15,394 nucleotides of DNA from CAZOGW01 sp964579415 (GCA_964579415.1 CAZOGW010000074.1:1-15394); one strand, 5' to 3'; numbered from the stretch's first letter, positions 1 to 7,802 are shown. The notes: generated from the letters alone by a model not told the origin. A program made the numbers and translations.

Positions 1-567
1 GGCGCCCTGGTCTCGTGCAACTCGTACCGCAACCCCGAACTCCGCGCCTCGATGGCCCAGACCGTCGACCATATCTCGGATGGAAGGATCATCTTCGGCA
101 TCGGCGCCGGGTGGTTCCAGCGGGACTACGACGAGTACGGCTATGACTTCGGCACCCCCGGCTCCCGCCTCGCCGACCTGGCGGCGGCACTCCCCCGTAT
201 CGAGGAGCGCTGGGGCAAGGTGAACCCGCCGCCCACCCGCAAGATCCCGGTGATGATCGGAGGCGGCGGCGAGCGCAAGACGCTGCGCATGGTCGCCGAG
301 CACGCCGACATCTGGCACGCCTTCGGCAACCGGGAGACCCTGGCGCACAAGTCGGCGGTGCTGGACCGCTGGTGCGCCGAGGTGGGCCGCGACCCGTCCG
401 AGATCGTGCGCTCCACCGGCGTGCGCCCCACCCATGACGCGGCCGTCGCCGATGCTCTGTACGACCGCGGGTTCCGGCTCTTCACCATCGGCCTCAGCGG
501 GCCGCACTACGACCTGTCGACACTGCCGCAGTGGCTGCGGTGGCGCGACGCCAGGAACGCCTCATGA
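1..567 (+). CDS. Luciferase-like (LLM class) probably F420-dependent oxidoreductase, 3' part
   Basis: The reading frame is open from the first base, so the 5' end lies outside the window and 188 C-terminal residues are visible. An ATG at 52 is an internal Met: the residues before it (NPELRASMAQTVD) already match the family, in which a stretch like RNPxxLAxMAxTLD precedes SGGR. The run DHISDGRIIFGIGAGWFQRDYDEYG is typical of luciferase-like TIM-barrel oxidoreductases that bind F420 or FMN. Further on, KIPVMIGGGGERKTLRMVAEHAD is the family's glycine-rich late-barrel segment, probably contacting the cofactor phosphate. The substrate cannot be read from sequence. F420 is favoured because these paralogues are abundant in actinobacteria, but FMN is not excluded. 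The stop codon overlaps the next gene's ATG (ATGA), so the two are probably translationally coupled. Confidence 0.85.
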   Translation, partial: GALVSCNSYRNPELRASMAQTVDHISDGRIIFGIGAGWFQRDYDEYGYDFGTPGSRLADLAAALPRIEERWGKVNPPPTRKIPVMIGGGGERKTLRMVAEHADIWHAFGNRETLAHKSAVLDRWCAEVGRDPSEIVRSTGVRPTHDAAVADALYDRGFRLFTIGLSGPHYDLSTLPQWLRWRDARNAS

Positions 568-1514
568 CCGGCGCCGGTGTAGGCCCGGATTTCGGTGACG
601 TGCTTGCCGCCGCCGAGAGGATCGCCGGCCGCGTCCACCGCACCCCGGTGATCACCTCACACCTGCTCGACGAGTGGTGCGAGGCGGCGGTGTTTCTCAA
701 AGCGGAGAACCTGCAGCGGATCGGCGCCTTCAAGATCCGCGGGGCCACCAACGCCGTGTTCTCCCTGTCAGAGGACGAGGCCCGCCTCGGCGTTGCCGGG
801 CACTCCTCCGGCAACCACGCTGCGGCCCTGGCGCTGGCGGCCCGCAGCCGGGGCATCCCGGCGCGCATCGTGATGCCGTCCAACTCGTCGGCGGTGAAGA
901 AGGCGGCGGTGGAGTACTACGGCGGGGTCATCACCGAGTGCGAGCCCACGGTGTTCGCCCGGGCGGAGGCGGTGGCCGAGGTGGTCGCCGCCACCGGCGC
1001 CGTCGAGGTCCATCCCTACGACAACGACCGCATCATCGCCGGGGCCGGAACCGCCGCCCTCGAGCTGGTGTCCGAGGTGCCGGACCTGGACGTCGTGGTG
1101 GCCCCGGTGGGCGGCGGCGGCCTGCTCTCCGGCACCGCCATCGCCACCCACGGCCTGGCCCCCGCGGTGAGAGTGCTCGGCGCCGAACCCGAGTTGGCCG
1201 GCGACGCCGCCGCCTCGCTGGCCAGCGGAACCCGCCAGCCCCCGCTCCCCCCGGTGACCATCGCCGACGGCCTGCGCACCGGGCTCAGCGACCGAACCTT
1301 CGGCGTCATCTCCCACCACGTGGAGACGATCGTCACCGTGACCGAGGACGAGATCGTCGCCGCGATGCGGTTCCTGTGGACCCGGACGAAGCTCGTCGTC
1401 GAGCCCAGCGCCGCCGTGGCGGTAGCTGCCGTCCGCAAGCACGACCTCGCCGGGACGAGGGTCGGTGTGATCCTCAGCGGAGGCAATGTCGACATCGACG
1501 CCCTGCCCTGGTAG
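564..1514 (+). CDS. PLP-dependent threonine/serine dehydratase-family enzyme
   Basis: A 316-residue fold-type II PLP enzyme. The Schiff-base lysine is K57 in GAFKIRGA. The substrate carboxylate loop is S81-S82-G83-N84-H85, and the phosphate-binding glycine loop is G183-G186 in VGGGGLLSG. The C-terminal ILSGGNVD is also typical. The length fits a catalytic domain alone, with no ACT regulatory domain, so it resembles catabolic threonine ammonia-lyase, serine dehydratase, serine racemase or hydroxyaspartate ammonia-lyase rather than feedback-inhibited IlvA. Sequence does not separate these. I chose the ATG at 564 because it makes a 4-bp ATGA overlap with the upstream oxidoreductase. An in-frame start at 531 would add 11 residues inside that gene and has no support. 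The 3' end lies 6 bp from the convergent ABC gene. Confidence 0.88.
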   Translation: MTGAGVGPDFGDVLAAAERIAGRVHRTPVITSHLLDEWCEAAVFLKAENLQRIGAFKIRGATNAVFSLSEDEARLGVAGHSSGNHAAALALAARSRGIPARIVMPSNSSAVKKAAVEYYGGVITECEPTVFARAEAVAEVVAATGAVEVHPYDNDRIIAGAGTAALELVSEVPDLDVVVAPVGGGGLLSGTAIATHGLAPAVRVLGAEPELAGDAAASLASGTRQPPLPPVTIADGLRTGLSDRTFGVISHHVETIVTVTEDEIVAAMRFLWTRTKLVVEPSAAVAVAAVRKHDLAGTRVGVILSGGNVDIDALPW

Positions 1515-1520
1515 CCGGGC

Positions 1521-3293
1521 TCAGGCGATCCCCCGCTCCCAAACCTCGACCAGGTGCCGGTACTCCGGGCTGTCCTCCACCAAGGTGAGGTGAGTACCGT
1601 CGGCGACGATACGGCCACCGTCGACCAGCACCACCCGGTCGGCGCGCTCGGCGCTGCGGAGGCGGTGGGCGATCACGACCGCGGTGCGGCCCGCCAGCAA
1701 CACCCGCAGCGCACCCTCCACCTCCATCTCCGTCTCCGGGTCCAGGTTGGAAGTCGCCTCGTCGAGGACCACGATGCCGGGGTCGGCGAGGAATGCCCGT
1801 CCCAGGGCGACGAGCTGGCGTTCCCCCGCCGAGAACCGGCTCCCCCGCTCCCGCACCTCGGTGTCGAGCCCGCCGGGGAGCCGGTCGAGCCACTCGGTGA
1901 TCCCCATCGCCCGGCACACGTCCCGGATCTCGGCGTCGGTGGCGTCGGGGCGGGCGTAGCGGAAGTTGTCCCGCAGTGTGGTGTCGAAGAGGAACCCGTC
2001 CTGGGGTATCAGCGCCACCGCCCGGGCCCGGGAGGCGAAGCTGATGTCTCTCAGGTCGACGCCGTCGACTGTGACGGCGCCCTCGGCCGGATCGTAGAAG
2101 CGCATCAGCAGCTTGGCCACGGTGGACTTGCCGGCACCCGTCTCCCCCACCACCGCCAGGCGCTGGCCCGGGGGCACGTGCAGGTCGAGGTCCTCGATGA
2201 CGGGTCGGTCCTGGTAGGCGAAGGTGACGCCCTCGAAGCGGACGTCGCCCCGCACCGGTTCCGGCAGCTCGCCCGCAGCAGGCCGCTCCACCACCACGGC
2301 GCCGGTGTCGAGCAGCTCGAACAGCTTGCGCAGCGCCGCCAGCGCCGCCTGGAGCAGGTTGTAGACGTTGGCCAGGTTGACGATGGGCTCGAAGAACCAG
2401 TTGAGGTAGAGCAGGAACGCCACCAGCTCACCGAAGGTGAGCCCTCCGTCGATGACCCGGAGGGTGCCGAAGTAGAGCACGATGCCCATCGCCACGACGC
2501 GGAGGAAGGCGACCAGGGGGAAGTACCAGGAGATGGCCCGTGCCGCCGCCATGTTGGCCTGGAAGTAGCGCTCGTTGATGGCCCCGAAGTCGGACGCCTG
2601 CCGCGGCTCCTGGGTGAACGCCTGCACCACCCGCACCCCGGTGATGCCTTCCTGGAGGGAGGCCAGCACCCGGCCGATGCTCTCGCGCACCTGCTCGTAG
2701 GCCCGGGAGACATGACGCTGGAACACCACGGTGAGGCCCACCAGCACCACCACGACGCCGAGGACCGCCACCGCCAGCGACACGTCGACGAACAGCATGG
2801 CGGCGGCGACACCCACCGCGGTGAGCAGGTTGGTGAGCAGCAGCACGGCGCCCTCGTTGGAGAACTCGGTGATCGCTTCGACGTCCGAGGTCATCCGCGA
2901 CACCAGCACACCGCTGCGGGCCCGGTCGTAGAACGGCATGTCCAACTTGAGGAGGTGGGCGAAGACCTGCGAGCGCAGCGCCCGCAGGAAACTCTCCCCC
3001 ACCTTGGCGATGGCGAACTGTGAGACGCGGGCCGCCGCGTACTGCAGCAGGACCAGGGCGAGGAAGGTCAACGCCGCCCGGGTGATCGCCGCCTTGTCGC
3101 CGGCGGCGACGCCCTCGTCGATGCCCTTGCCGACCACCAGCGGGCCCAGCAGGCGCAGCACGGTGGCGGTCACGGTGACGGCGAGCGCCCCCAGCGCGGG
3201 CCACATCAGGTGGCGCCCCATGCGGGCTGCCCGGCGCAGCACCTTCCCCGGCTGGGTGACCCCGTGGTCCCCGGCGTGGTGCATGTACTTCAC
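1521..3293 (-). CDS. ABC exporter half-transporter, intact catalytic-Glu subunit
   Basis: A 590-residue protein with an N-terminal six-helix ABC exporter membrane domain (about residues 30-330) and a C-terminal nucleotide-binding domain. The Walker A is GETGAGKST with K389. The signature is degenerate, FSAGE at 487-491 instead of LSGGQ. Walker B, IVVLDEATSNLD, carries the catalytic E512, and the switch His is in VVIAHRL. This combination matches the BmrD/YheH (TM288-like) half of heterodimeric multidrug exporters. The start is a GTG whose bases overlap the TGA of the upstream partner (GTGA), with GGGGGCGG upstream as a possible ribosome site; an ATG three codons inside is an alternative. It should pair with the gene at 3290-5062 to export lipids, drugs or peptides across the plasma membrane. 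The substrate is unknown. Confidence 0.92.
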   Translation of the reverse strand: MKYMHHAGDHGVTQPGKVLRRAARMGRHLMWPALGALAVTVTATVLRLLGPLVVGKGIDEGVAAGDKAAITRAALTFLALVLLQYAAARVSQFAIAKVGESFLRALRSQVFAHLLKLDMPFYDRARSGVLVSRMTSDVEAITEFSNEGAVLLLTNLLTAVGVAAAMLFVDVSLAVAVLGVVVVLVGLTVVFQRHVSRAYEQVRESIGRVLASLQEGITGVRVVQAFTQEPRQASDFGAINERYFQANMAAARAISWYFPLVAFLRVVAMGIVLYFGTLRVIDGGLTFGELVAFLLYLNWFFEPIVNLANVYNLLQAALAALRKLFELLDTGAVVVERPAAGELPEPVRGDVRFEGVTFAYQDRPVIEDLDLHVPPGQRLAVVGETGAGKSTVAKLLMRFYDPAEGAVTVDGVDLRDISFASRARAVALIPQDGFLFDTTLRDNFRYARPDATDAEIRDVCRAMGITEWLDRLPGGLDTEVRERGSRFSAGERQLVALGRAFLADPGIVVLDEATSNLDPETEMEVEGALRVLLAGRTAVVIAHRLRSAERADRVVLVDGGRIVADGTHLTLVEDSPEYRHLVEVWERGIA

Positions 3294-5062
3294 AGCGCCG
3301 CCCCCGTGTCGCTTCGGGCAAGCACCTCGGCATAGCGCGGCACCGTCTCCATCAGCTCGCGGTGGGTGCCGTAGGCGACCACCCGGCCCTCCTCGAGGAG
3401 CGCCACCCGGTCCACCAGCGACAGCGTCGAGGTGCGATGGGCCACGATCACCGTGGTGCGTCCCGCCATCACCTGGCGCAGCGCCGCCTGGATCTCGGCC
3501 TCCACCACGGCGTCGACCGACGAGGTGGCGTCGTCGAGGATGAGAACCCTCGGGTCACGCAACACGGCACGGGCCAGCGCCACCCGCTGCCGTTGTCCTC
3601 CGGAGAGGGTGTAGCCCCGCTCGCCGACGATGGTGTCGTAGCCGTCGTCGAGGGCGCAGATGAAGTCGTGGGCGCGGGCGAGCCGGGCGGCGGCCCTCAC
3701 CTGGTCGTCGCTCGCCTCGGGAGCGCCCAGGGCGATGTTGTCCCGCACCGATGCCGAGAACAGGTAGGACTCCTGGAACACCACGGCCACCTCGCCGCGC
3801 AGGTCGTCGAGGCCGACCCGGCGCACATCGACGCCGTCGAGGACCACCGCCCCGGCGGCGACGTCGTGGAACCGCGGGATGAGGTGAGCCAGGGTGGTCT
3901 TTCCCGCCCCGGTGGCGCCCACCAGCGCCACCGACTCGCCACCGGGCACCACCAGGTCGACGCCGTCGAGCACCGTTGACCCGCCCGGGTAGCCGAAACG
4001 GACGCCGCGCATCTCCACCCGGCCCGGGCCGTCGGGGAGGCGCACCGGGTCGGGCGGGTCGGCCGGATCGGGGGCGGTGGCGAGGAGGCGCCGCACCCGG
4101 GTCGCCGCCGCCGCCGACCGGGGCAGGCTGGCGAAGAACCATCCGGTCATGCGGATCGGCAGCACCAGCACCGCCAGGTACTCGGTGAAGGCGACGAAAT
4201 CACCCAGCGTGATGACACCGTCCACCACACGGAACCCGCCCAGCCAGAGCACGGCAACCGATCCCATCGCCGGCAACAGCTCGAAGAGCGGCCCGAAAGT
4301 GGAGCTGCGCCGGGCCAGATCGACGGTGCGGTCGTAGATGCGGTCGGCGGCGTGGTCGAGCCGGCCCTGTTCCTGGGCCTCCTGGCCGTAGGCCTTGACC
4401 ACCTGGATGCCGGCCACCGCCTCCTCCACCACCTGGCTGAGGTCGGCGAGACGCTCCTGCACCTGGAACGACACCGCGATCACCTTGCGGGCGTAGAGGA
4501 CCGAGGCGATCAGCAGCGCCGGGATGATCAGCGAGGCCACCGCCCCCAGCACCGGGTCGATGAGCACCAGCACCACGGTCACCGCGATGAACATGCCCAG
4601 GTTGGCCAGGGTGATGGGGAGCATGGCGAAGATGAGCCGCACCTGGGAGAGGTCTGACGACGCCCGCGCCATGAGCTGGCCCGTCGGCGTCTCGTCGTGG
4701 AAGCTGAACCCGAGCCGCTGCAGGTGGGAGAACATGCTGTTGCGCAGGTCGGCCTCGGCACCGTAGGAGAGGCGGAAGCCGTAATAACGTCGAGCGCCGA
4801 TGGTCACCGCCTGGACCAGACCGGCGGTGAGGAGCAGCCCCACCAGCACGCCGAGCATGTCGACGTCGCCGCCCCGGACCGCACCGTCGACGATGAGCTT
4901 CACCAGGTAGGGGATGGCGATCACCGATGCCATCCACACCACGGCGGCGCCGATGGAGCGCACCGAATCGGCCGGGTACTGCCGCAGCGTCTGCGCCAGC
5001 AGGCTCAACCCGGCCCGGACGTCGCCGGGGCGCGCTTGTTCTTCGAGGGAGGCGCCGGTCAT
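3290..5062 (-). CDS. ABC exporter half-transporter, degenerate Walker B subunit
   Basis: A 590-residue half-transporter, first gene of a two-gene operon with the partner at 1521-3293. The membrane domain spans about residues 35-325. The nucleotide-binding domain has Walker A GATGAGKTT (K388), a canonical LSGGQ signature at 486-490, and Walker B ILILDDATSSVD, where Asp511 replaces the catalytic glutamate. The His of VIVAHRTS is the switch residue. This is the BmrC/YheI (TM287-like) pattern. Its Asp site should face the partner's degenerate FSAGE, and its LSGGQ should complete the partner's active Glu site. The ATG at 5062 is preceded by only a weak purine run (CCGGGA). The upstream 87 bp is shared with a divergent lipoprotein gene, and I could not assign a convincing promoter on this strand. 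Confidence 0.93.
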   Translation of the reverse strand: MTGASLEEQARPGDVRAGLSLLAQTLRQYPADSVRSIGAAVVWMASVIAIPYLVKLIVDGAVRGGDVDMLGVLVGLLLTAGLVQAVTIGARRYYGFRLSYGAEADLRNSMFSHLQRLGFSFHDETPTGQLMARASSDLSQVRLIFAMLPITLANLGMFIAVTVVLVLIDPVLGAVASLIIPALLIASVLYARKVIAVSFQVQERLADLSQVVEEAVAGIQVVKAYGQEAQEQGRLDHAADRIYDRTVDLARRSSTFGPLFELLPAMGSVAVLWLGGFRVVDGVITLGDFVAFTEYLAVLVLPIRMTGWFFASLPRSAAAATRVRRLLATAPDPADPPDPVRLPDGPGRVEMRGVRFGYPGGSTVLDGVDLVVPGGESVALVGATGAGKTTLAHLIPRFHDVAAGAVVLDGVDVRRVGLDDLRGEVAVVFQESYLFSASVRDNIALGAPEASDDQVRAAARLARAHDFICALDDGYDTIVGERGYTLSGGQRQRVALARAVLRDPRVLILDDATSSVDAVVEAEIQAALRQVMAGRTTVIVAHRTSTLSLVDRVALLEEGRVVAYGTHRELMETVPRYAEVLARSDTGAAL

Positions 5063-5136
5063 TCCCGGCAGGCTAGAGAAGCGGTGCGACAGTTCTGACC
5101 GTGACGCCTATGCCCTGCTAACCGCTGCCCCCTTCC

Positions 5137-5149
5137 TACACTCGCAGCG
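5137..5149 (+). promoter_or_regulatory. -10 box TACACT placed for leaderless transcription of the lipoprotein gene
   Basis: TACACT lies at 5137-5142, seven bases before the ATG at 5150. The usual distance from a -10 box to the transcription start puts +1 at or next to the A of the ATG. The bases before the ATG are pyrimidine-rich with no Shine-Dalgarno-like run, which agrees with a leaderless mRNA, common in actinobacteria. No good -35 box is visible at 16-19 bp. This is a motif-based prediction. Confidence 0.5.
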
Positions 5150-6676
5150 ATGCCGAGCCGCACCCCGATCCTTCTCGCCGGGCTGCTGGCGCTGTCCCTG
5201 GTGGCGTCGGCCTGTGACCTGGTGACCACCGGCGCCCCCGAGGCCTCCGAACCTCCGGCGTCGCTGACCACCCTCCCCCCGCTCCAGGCGCCGACCGAGA
5301 CCACCGGCGCCGCCACCACGGTCCCCCCCACCACGACCACGACGCTGCCACCCGGCGGCGTCGGCGCCCCCCACGGCACCGTGGACGGGCTCACCATGTT
5401 CCGCGGCAACCCCACCCGCACCTGGTACGGCACCGGACCGATACCGACGGAGATGGACGTACTGTGGCGATTCCCCGATGCGGCCATGTGCGGCAACTCC
5501 CCGGTGGGCGGGGAGAACATCACCTGGTGCGGCAGCGGCTGGACCGGACAGCCGGTGGTGTGGGAGCGTGACGACGGCGTCACCGAGGTCATCTTCGGCG
5601 CCTACGACAAGGCGATCCACTTCGTCGACGCCGACACCGGCGAGCGCACCCGGCCCGACTTTCCCATGGGCGACATCATCAAGGGCTCGGTGACCCTCGA
5701 CCCCGACGGCTACCCGCTGGTGTATTCGGGGTCGCGCGACCCTCGCTTCAAGATCATCGCCATCGACGGCGACGAGCCGGTGGAGGTGTGGGGGCTCGAA
5801 GCCGACGGCGTCAACGGGATGTGGAACAACGACTGGGACTCCAACCCGGTGGTCGTCGACGACATGCTCTACCAGGGTGGGGAGAACTCGTGGTGGTACG
5901 CCATCAAGCTCAATCGGGGCTACGACGCCGACGGGCGGGTCACCGTCGATCCCGAGGTGGTCTTCGACATGCCGGCGTTCACCGACGAACTGGTCTCGGC
6001 GGTGGGACGGCAGCAGTCGGTGGAGAGCTCCACCGCGGTGTTCGAGGACCGTGCCTACTTCTCCAACTCGGCGGGCCGCATCGTCGGCGTCGACGTGTCC
6101 GGGCTTCCCGGCGGGGATGCCGAGGTGGTGTTCGACTACTGGGTGGGCGACGACGTCGATGCCACCATCGTGATCGACTCCGCCGGCGATCTCTACGTGG
6201 CGGCCGAGGTGGATCTGCAGACGTCCCGTGCCGGCGAGGTGGGTCAGCTCGTCAAGCTCGATCCCGACAACCCCGACGACCCGGTGGTGTGGGGTGTCGA
6301 GGTCCCGGCGCGCGGGGGCGCCGCCGGCGGGCTGTGGGCCACCCCGGCGCTCCACGGCGACATCCTCTACGCCGCCACCAACCCCGGCGAGCTCCTCGCG
6401 GTGGACACCGCCTCCGGCGAGGTGGTGTGGCGGGACGAGGTCGGCGCCCACGCCTGGTCGTCACCTGTCGTCGCCGACGACCGGCTGGTGATCGCCATCA
6501 ACTGCGAGACGGTCCCGTCGCTGCGTGTCTACGACATCTCCGACGCCCGCGACCCGGAGCGCGTCTCCGATACGCCGGTGAGCGCGGGCTGTATCGAGTC
6601 GACGCCGGCGCTGTGGAACGGAAGGCTTTTCGTCGGCTCACGCGACGGCTTCTTCTACGCCGTCGGGGAGCGCTGA
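5150..6676 (+). CDS. Secreted lipoprotein with PQQ-like (BamB-type) beta-propeller
   Basis: A 508-residue protein. Residues 1-21 form a signal peptide (basic SR, then a Leu/Ala-rich core) ending in VASA-C22, a lipobox with Ala rather than Leu/Val at -3, so anchoring by lipidated Cys22 is likely but not certain. A Thr/Pro-rich disordered linker follows to about residue 70 (TTVPPTTTTTLPP). The rest is a beta-propeller with PQQ-like blades: an opening FRGNPTRTWYG...VLWRF blade, later LLAVDTASGEVVWR, and a closing GRLFVGSRDGFFYAV strand. Such proteins act as extracytoplasmic scaffolds or binding proteins; BamB is one relative, but this cell type is not expected to have a BAM complex, so I give no specific role. 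There is no visible ribosome site. It ends 7 bp before the phosphoesterase-fold gene, a probable operon. Confidence 0.85.
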   Translation: MPSRTPILLAGLLALSLVASACDLVTTGAPEASEPPASLTTLPPLQAPTETTGAATTVPPTTTTTLPPGGVGAPHGTVDGLTMFRGNPTRTWYGTGPIPTEMDVLWRFPDAAMCGNSPVGGENITWCGSGWTGQPVVWERDDGVTEVIFGAYDKAIHFVDADTGERTRPDFPMGDIIKGSVTLDPDGYPLVYSGSRDPRFKIIAIDGDEPVEVWGLEADGVNGMWNNDWDSNPVVVDDMLYQGGENSWWYAIKLNRGYDADGRVTVDPEVVFDMPAFTDELVSAVGRQQSVESSTAVFEDRAYFSNSAGRIVGVDVSGLPGGDAEVVFDYWVGDDVDATIVIDSAGDLYVAAEVDLQTSRAGEVGQLVKLDPDNPDDPVVWGVEVPARGGAAGGLWATPALHGDILYAATNPGELLAVDTASGEVVWRDEVGAHAWSSPVVADDRLVIAINCETVPSLRVYDISDARDPERVSDTPVSAGCIESTPALWNGRLFVGSRDGFFYAVGER

Positions 6677-6683
6677 CCGCGGC

Positions 6684-7640
6684 GTGGCGGCCGCCGCCGC
6701 GCCCAGACCCATCCGCCTGGCGCTCCTGGTGCCGGGTATCGCCCTCGCCGCCATCTCGCTGCTCGGCTTCTTCGGGGAGTGGTTCTGGCCGTTCGACCTG
6801 CTGGCCAGTTTCCGCCTCCAGTACTTCGTGGCTCTGGCGGTGCTCGCCGCCGGCCTCGTCCTCGCCGGGGAGCGACGCTGGGCTCTGGCCCTGGGCGCCG
6901 TCGCCATGGCCAACGGCGCCCTCATCCTGCCGCTGTACGTGGGCTCTCCGGCACCTCCCGCCGGCGACGAGCGACTCCAGATCGTCAGCTTCAACATCCA
7001 GCTCTCCCATCCACGCCGGCAGCTCGGCTGGATCATGGAGGACGACCCGGACCTGGTGTTGCTGTTCGAGTCGTCTCGCCTCGCCGAGGAGGCCCTCACC
7101 GACCTGGTGGACGGCTACGTCGTCCTCAGCGGGATCCGGGCCGACCGCAACTACGGGCTCACCGTGCTCGCCCGCCAGGATCTTGTCGACGCCGGACTGG
7201 TGCTGGTCAACGTGGCCAACCCCGGCTCGGAGGACTCGGTTCGCCTCAACGTGCCCTTCGGCGACGGGTCCATCTCCGTGTTCGGCATCCACCCGCCCAG
7301 CCCCAGCAACCCGTTCCGCACCCCGCACCGGGACCAGTTCCTCGAGCGGGCGGGAAGGGCGGTGGCCGACGTCGAGGGACCGGTGGTGGTGGTCGGCGAC
7401 TTCAACGCCACGCCGTGGAGCCACGGCTTCCGCCTGCTCTCCAACACCTCGGGCCTGAAGAACTCGCAGGTGGGGTTCGGCTACGGCGGTACCTGGCCGG
7501 CGTCCCTCCCCGCCCTGCTGCGCATCCCCCTCGACCACCTGCTCCACAGCGACCACCTCACCACCGTCTCCCGCGAAGTAGGCCCCGAACTAAGCAGCGA
7601 CCATCTGCCCATTCGGGTGACGTTGGCGCGCTCCGAATAA
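6684..7640 (+). CDS. Membrane-anchored endonuclease/exonuclease/phosphatase-family protein (VanJ/YafD-like)
   Basis: A 318-residue protein starting with GTG. Three hydrophobic helices occupy about residues 9-31, 38-60 and 62-82. An EEP-fold catalytic domain then starts near residue 97. The catalytic set is complete: N104 in SFNIQL, E129 in LLFESS, H203 in FGIHPPSP, D239 and N241 in VVGDFNATPWS, the D-H of IPLDHLL, and D306-H307 in SSDHLPI. The architecture of three N-terminal helices plus an outward EEP domain matches VanJ-type proteins linked to glycopeptide/teicoplanin tolerance and YafD-like proteins. A phosphodiester or pyrophosphate bond in a lipid or nucleotide is therefore the likely target, but the substrate is inferred. 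GGGGAG at 6665-6670 is a rather distant ribosome site. A long hairpin begins 16 bp after the stop. Confidence 0.85.
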   Translation: MAAAAAPRPIRLALLVPGIALAAISLLGFFGEWFWPFDLLASFRLQYFVALAVLAAGLVLAGERRWALALGAVAMANGALILPLYVGSPAPPAGDERLQIVSFNIQLSHPRRQLGWIMEDDPDLVLLFESSRLAEEALTDLVDGYVVLSGIRADRNYGLTVLARQDLVDAGLVLVNVANPGSEDSVRLNVPFGDGSISVFGIHPPSPSNPFRTPHRDQFLERAGRAVADVEGPVVVVGDFNATPWSHGFRLLSNTSGLKNSQVGFGYGGTWPASLPALLRIPLDHLLHSDHLTTVSREVGPELSSDHLPIRVTLARSE

Positions 7641-7656
7641 GGCTGCGCCGCCGGAC

Positions 7657-7716
7657 GGGTACTTGGTACTTGGTATTTGGTAGGCCGGGATACCAGATAC
7701 CAAGTACCGAGTACTC
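7657..7716 (+). repeat. Inverted repeat built of 7-bp units (TACTTGG type), 26-bp stem, 8-base loop
   Basis: Bases 7657-7682 pair with 7691-7716 around an 8-base loop (GGCCGGGA). The inner 24 positions are all pairable in + strand RNA: 22 Watson-Crick and two U-G (7664/7709 and 7677/7696). A further U-G and G-C extend it outward. Each arm is itself a run of about three heptamers: TACTTGG, TACTTGG, TATTTGG in the left arm, and TACTCGG, TACTTGG, TATCTGG in the right arm read on the other strand. It lies just past the stop of the phosphoesterase-fold gene and could act as a terminator or 3' mRNA stabiliser, but there is no T-run after it. Alternatively it is a small repetitive element. Confidence 0.75.
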
Positions 7717-7783
7717 CCCCTCGCCGAAAGCCCGTCCAGACCCGGCACAGCCTTACGCGCGCCTTTACGGCCCTTTTATCGCT

Positions 7784-7800
7784 GGGGAGGCATCCTCCCT
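7784..7800 (+). promoter_or_regulatory. Hairpin covering the ribosome binding site of the small Cys/His protein
   Basis: GGGAGG at 7785-7790 pairs perfectly with CCTCCC at 7794-7799 across a three-base loop (CAT), extendable by a G-T pair. The left arm is the only Shine-Dalgarno-like sequence before the ATG at 7803, 12 bases away. Folding would hide the ribosome site, suggesting conditional translation. A TTACGC and TTATCG pair at 7753-7758 and 7776-7781, 17 bp apart, could be a weak promoter. Confidence 0.4.
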
Positions 7801-7802
7801 CC

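Noticed and set aside
1554..3023. A 489-codon open frame on the + strand opposite the ABC transporter gene
   Set aside because: The product is a low-complexity His/Glu/Gly/Arg-rich string with no domain, and the opposite strand encodes a clear ABC protein with all motifs. Long antisense frames are expected in very GC-rich DNA.
5108..6451. A 447-codon open frame on the - strand opposite the propeller lipoprotein
   Set aside because: Same composition artefact. The + strand frame has a signal peptide, linker and propeller blades; this one shows only Val/His/Gly-rich sequence.
7677..7802. A longer start for the small Cys/His protein
   Set aside because: It would begin inside the heptamer hairpin and pass through the hairpin over the ribosome site; the added residues are unstructured and basic. 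ATG 7803 is better placed.
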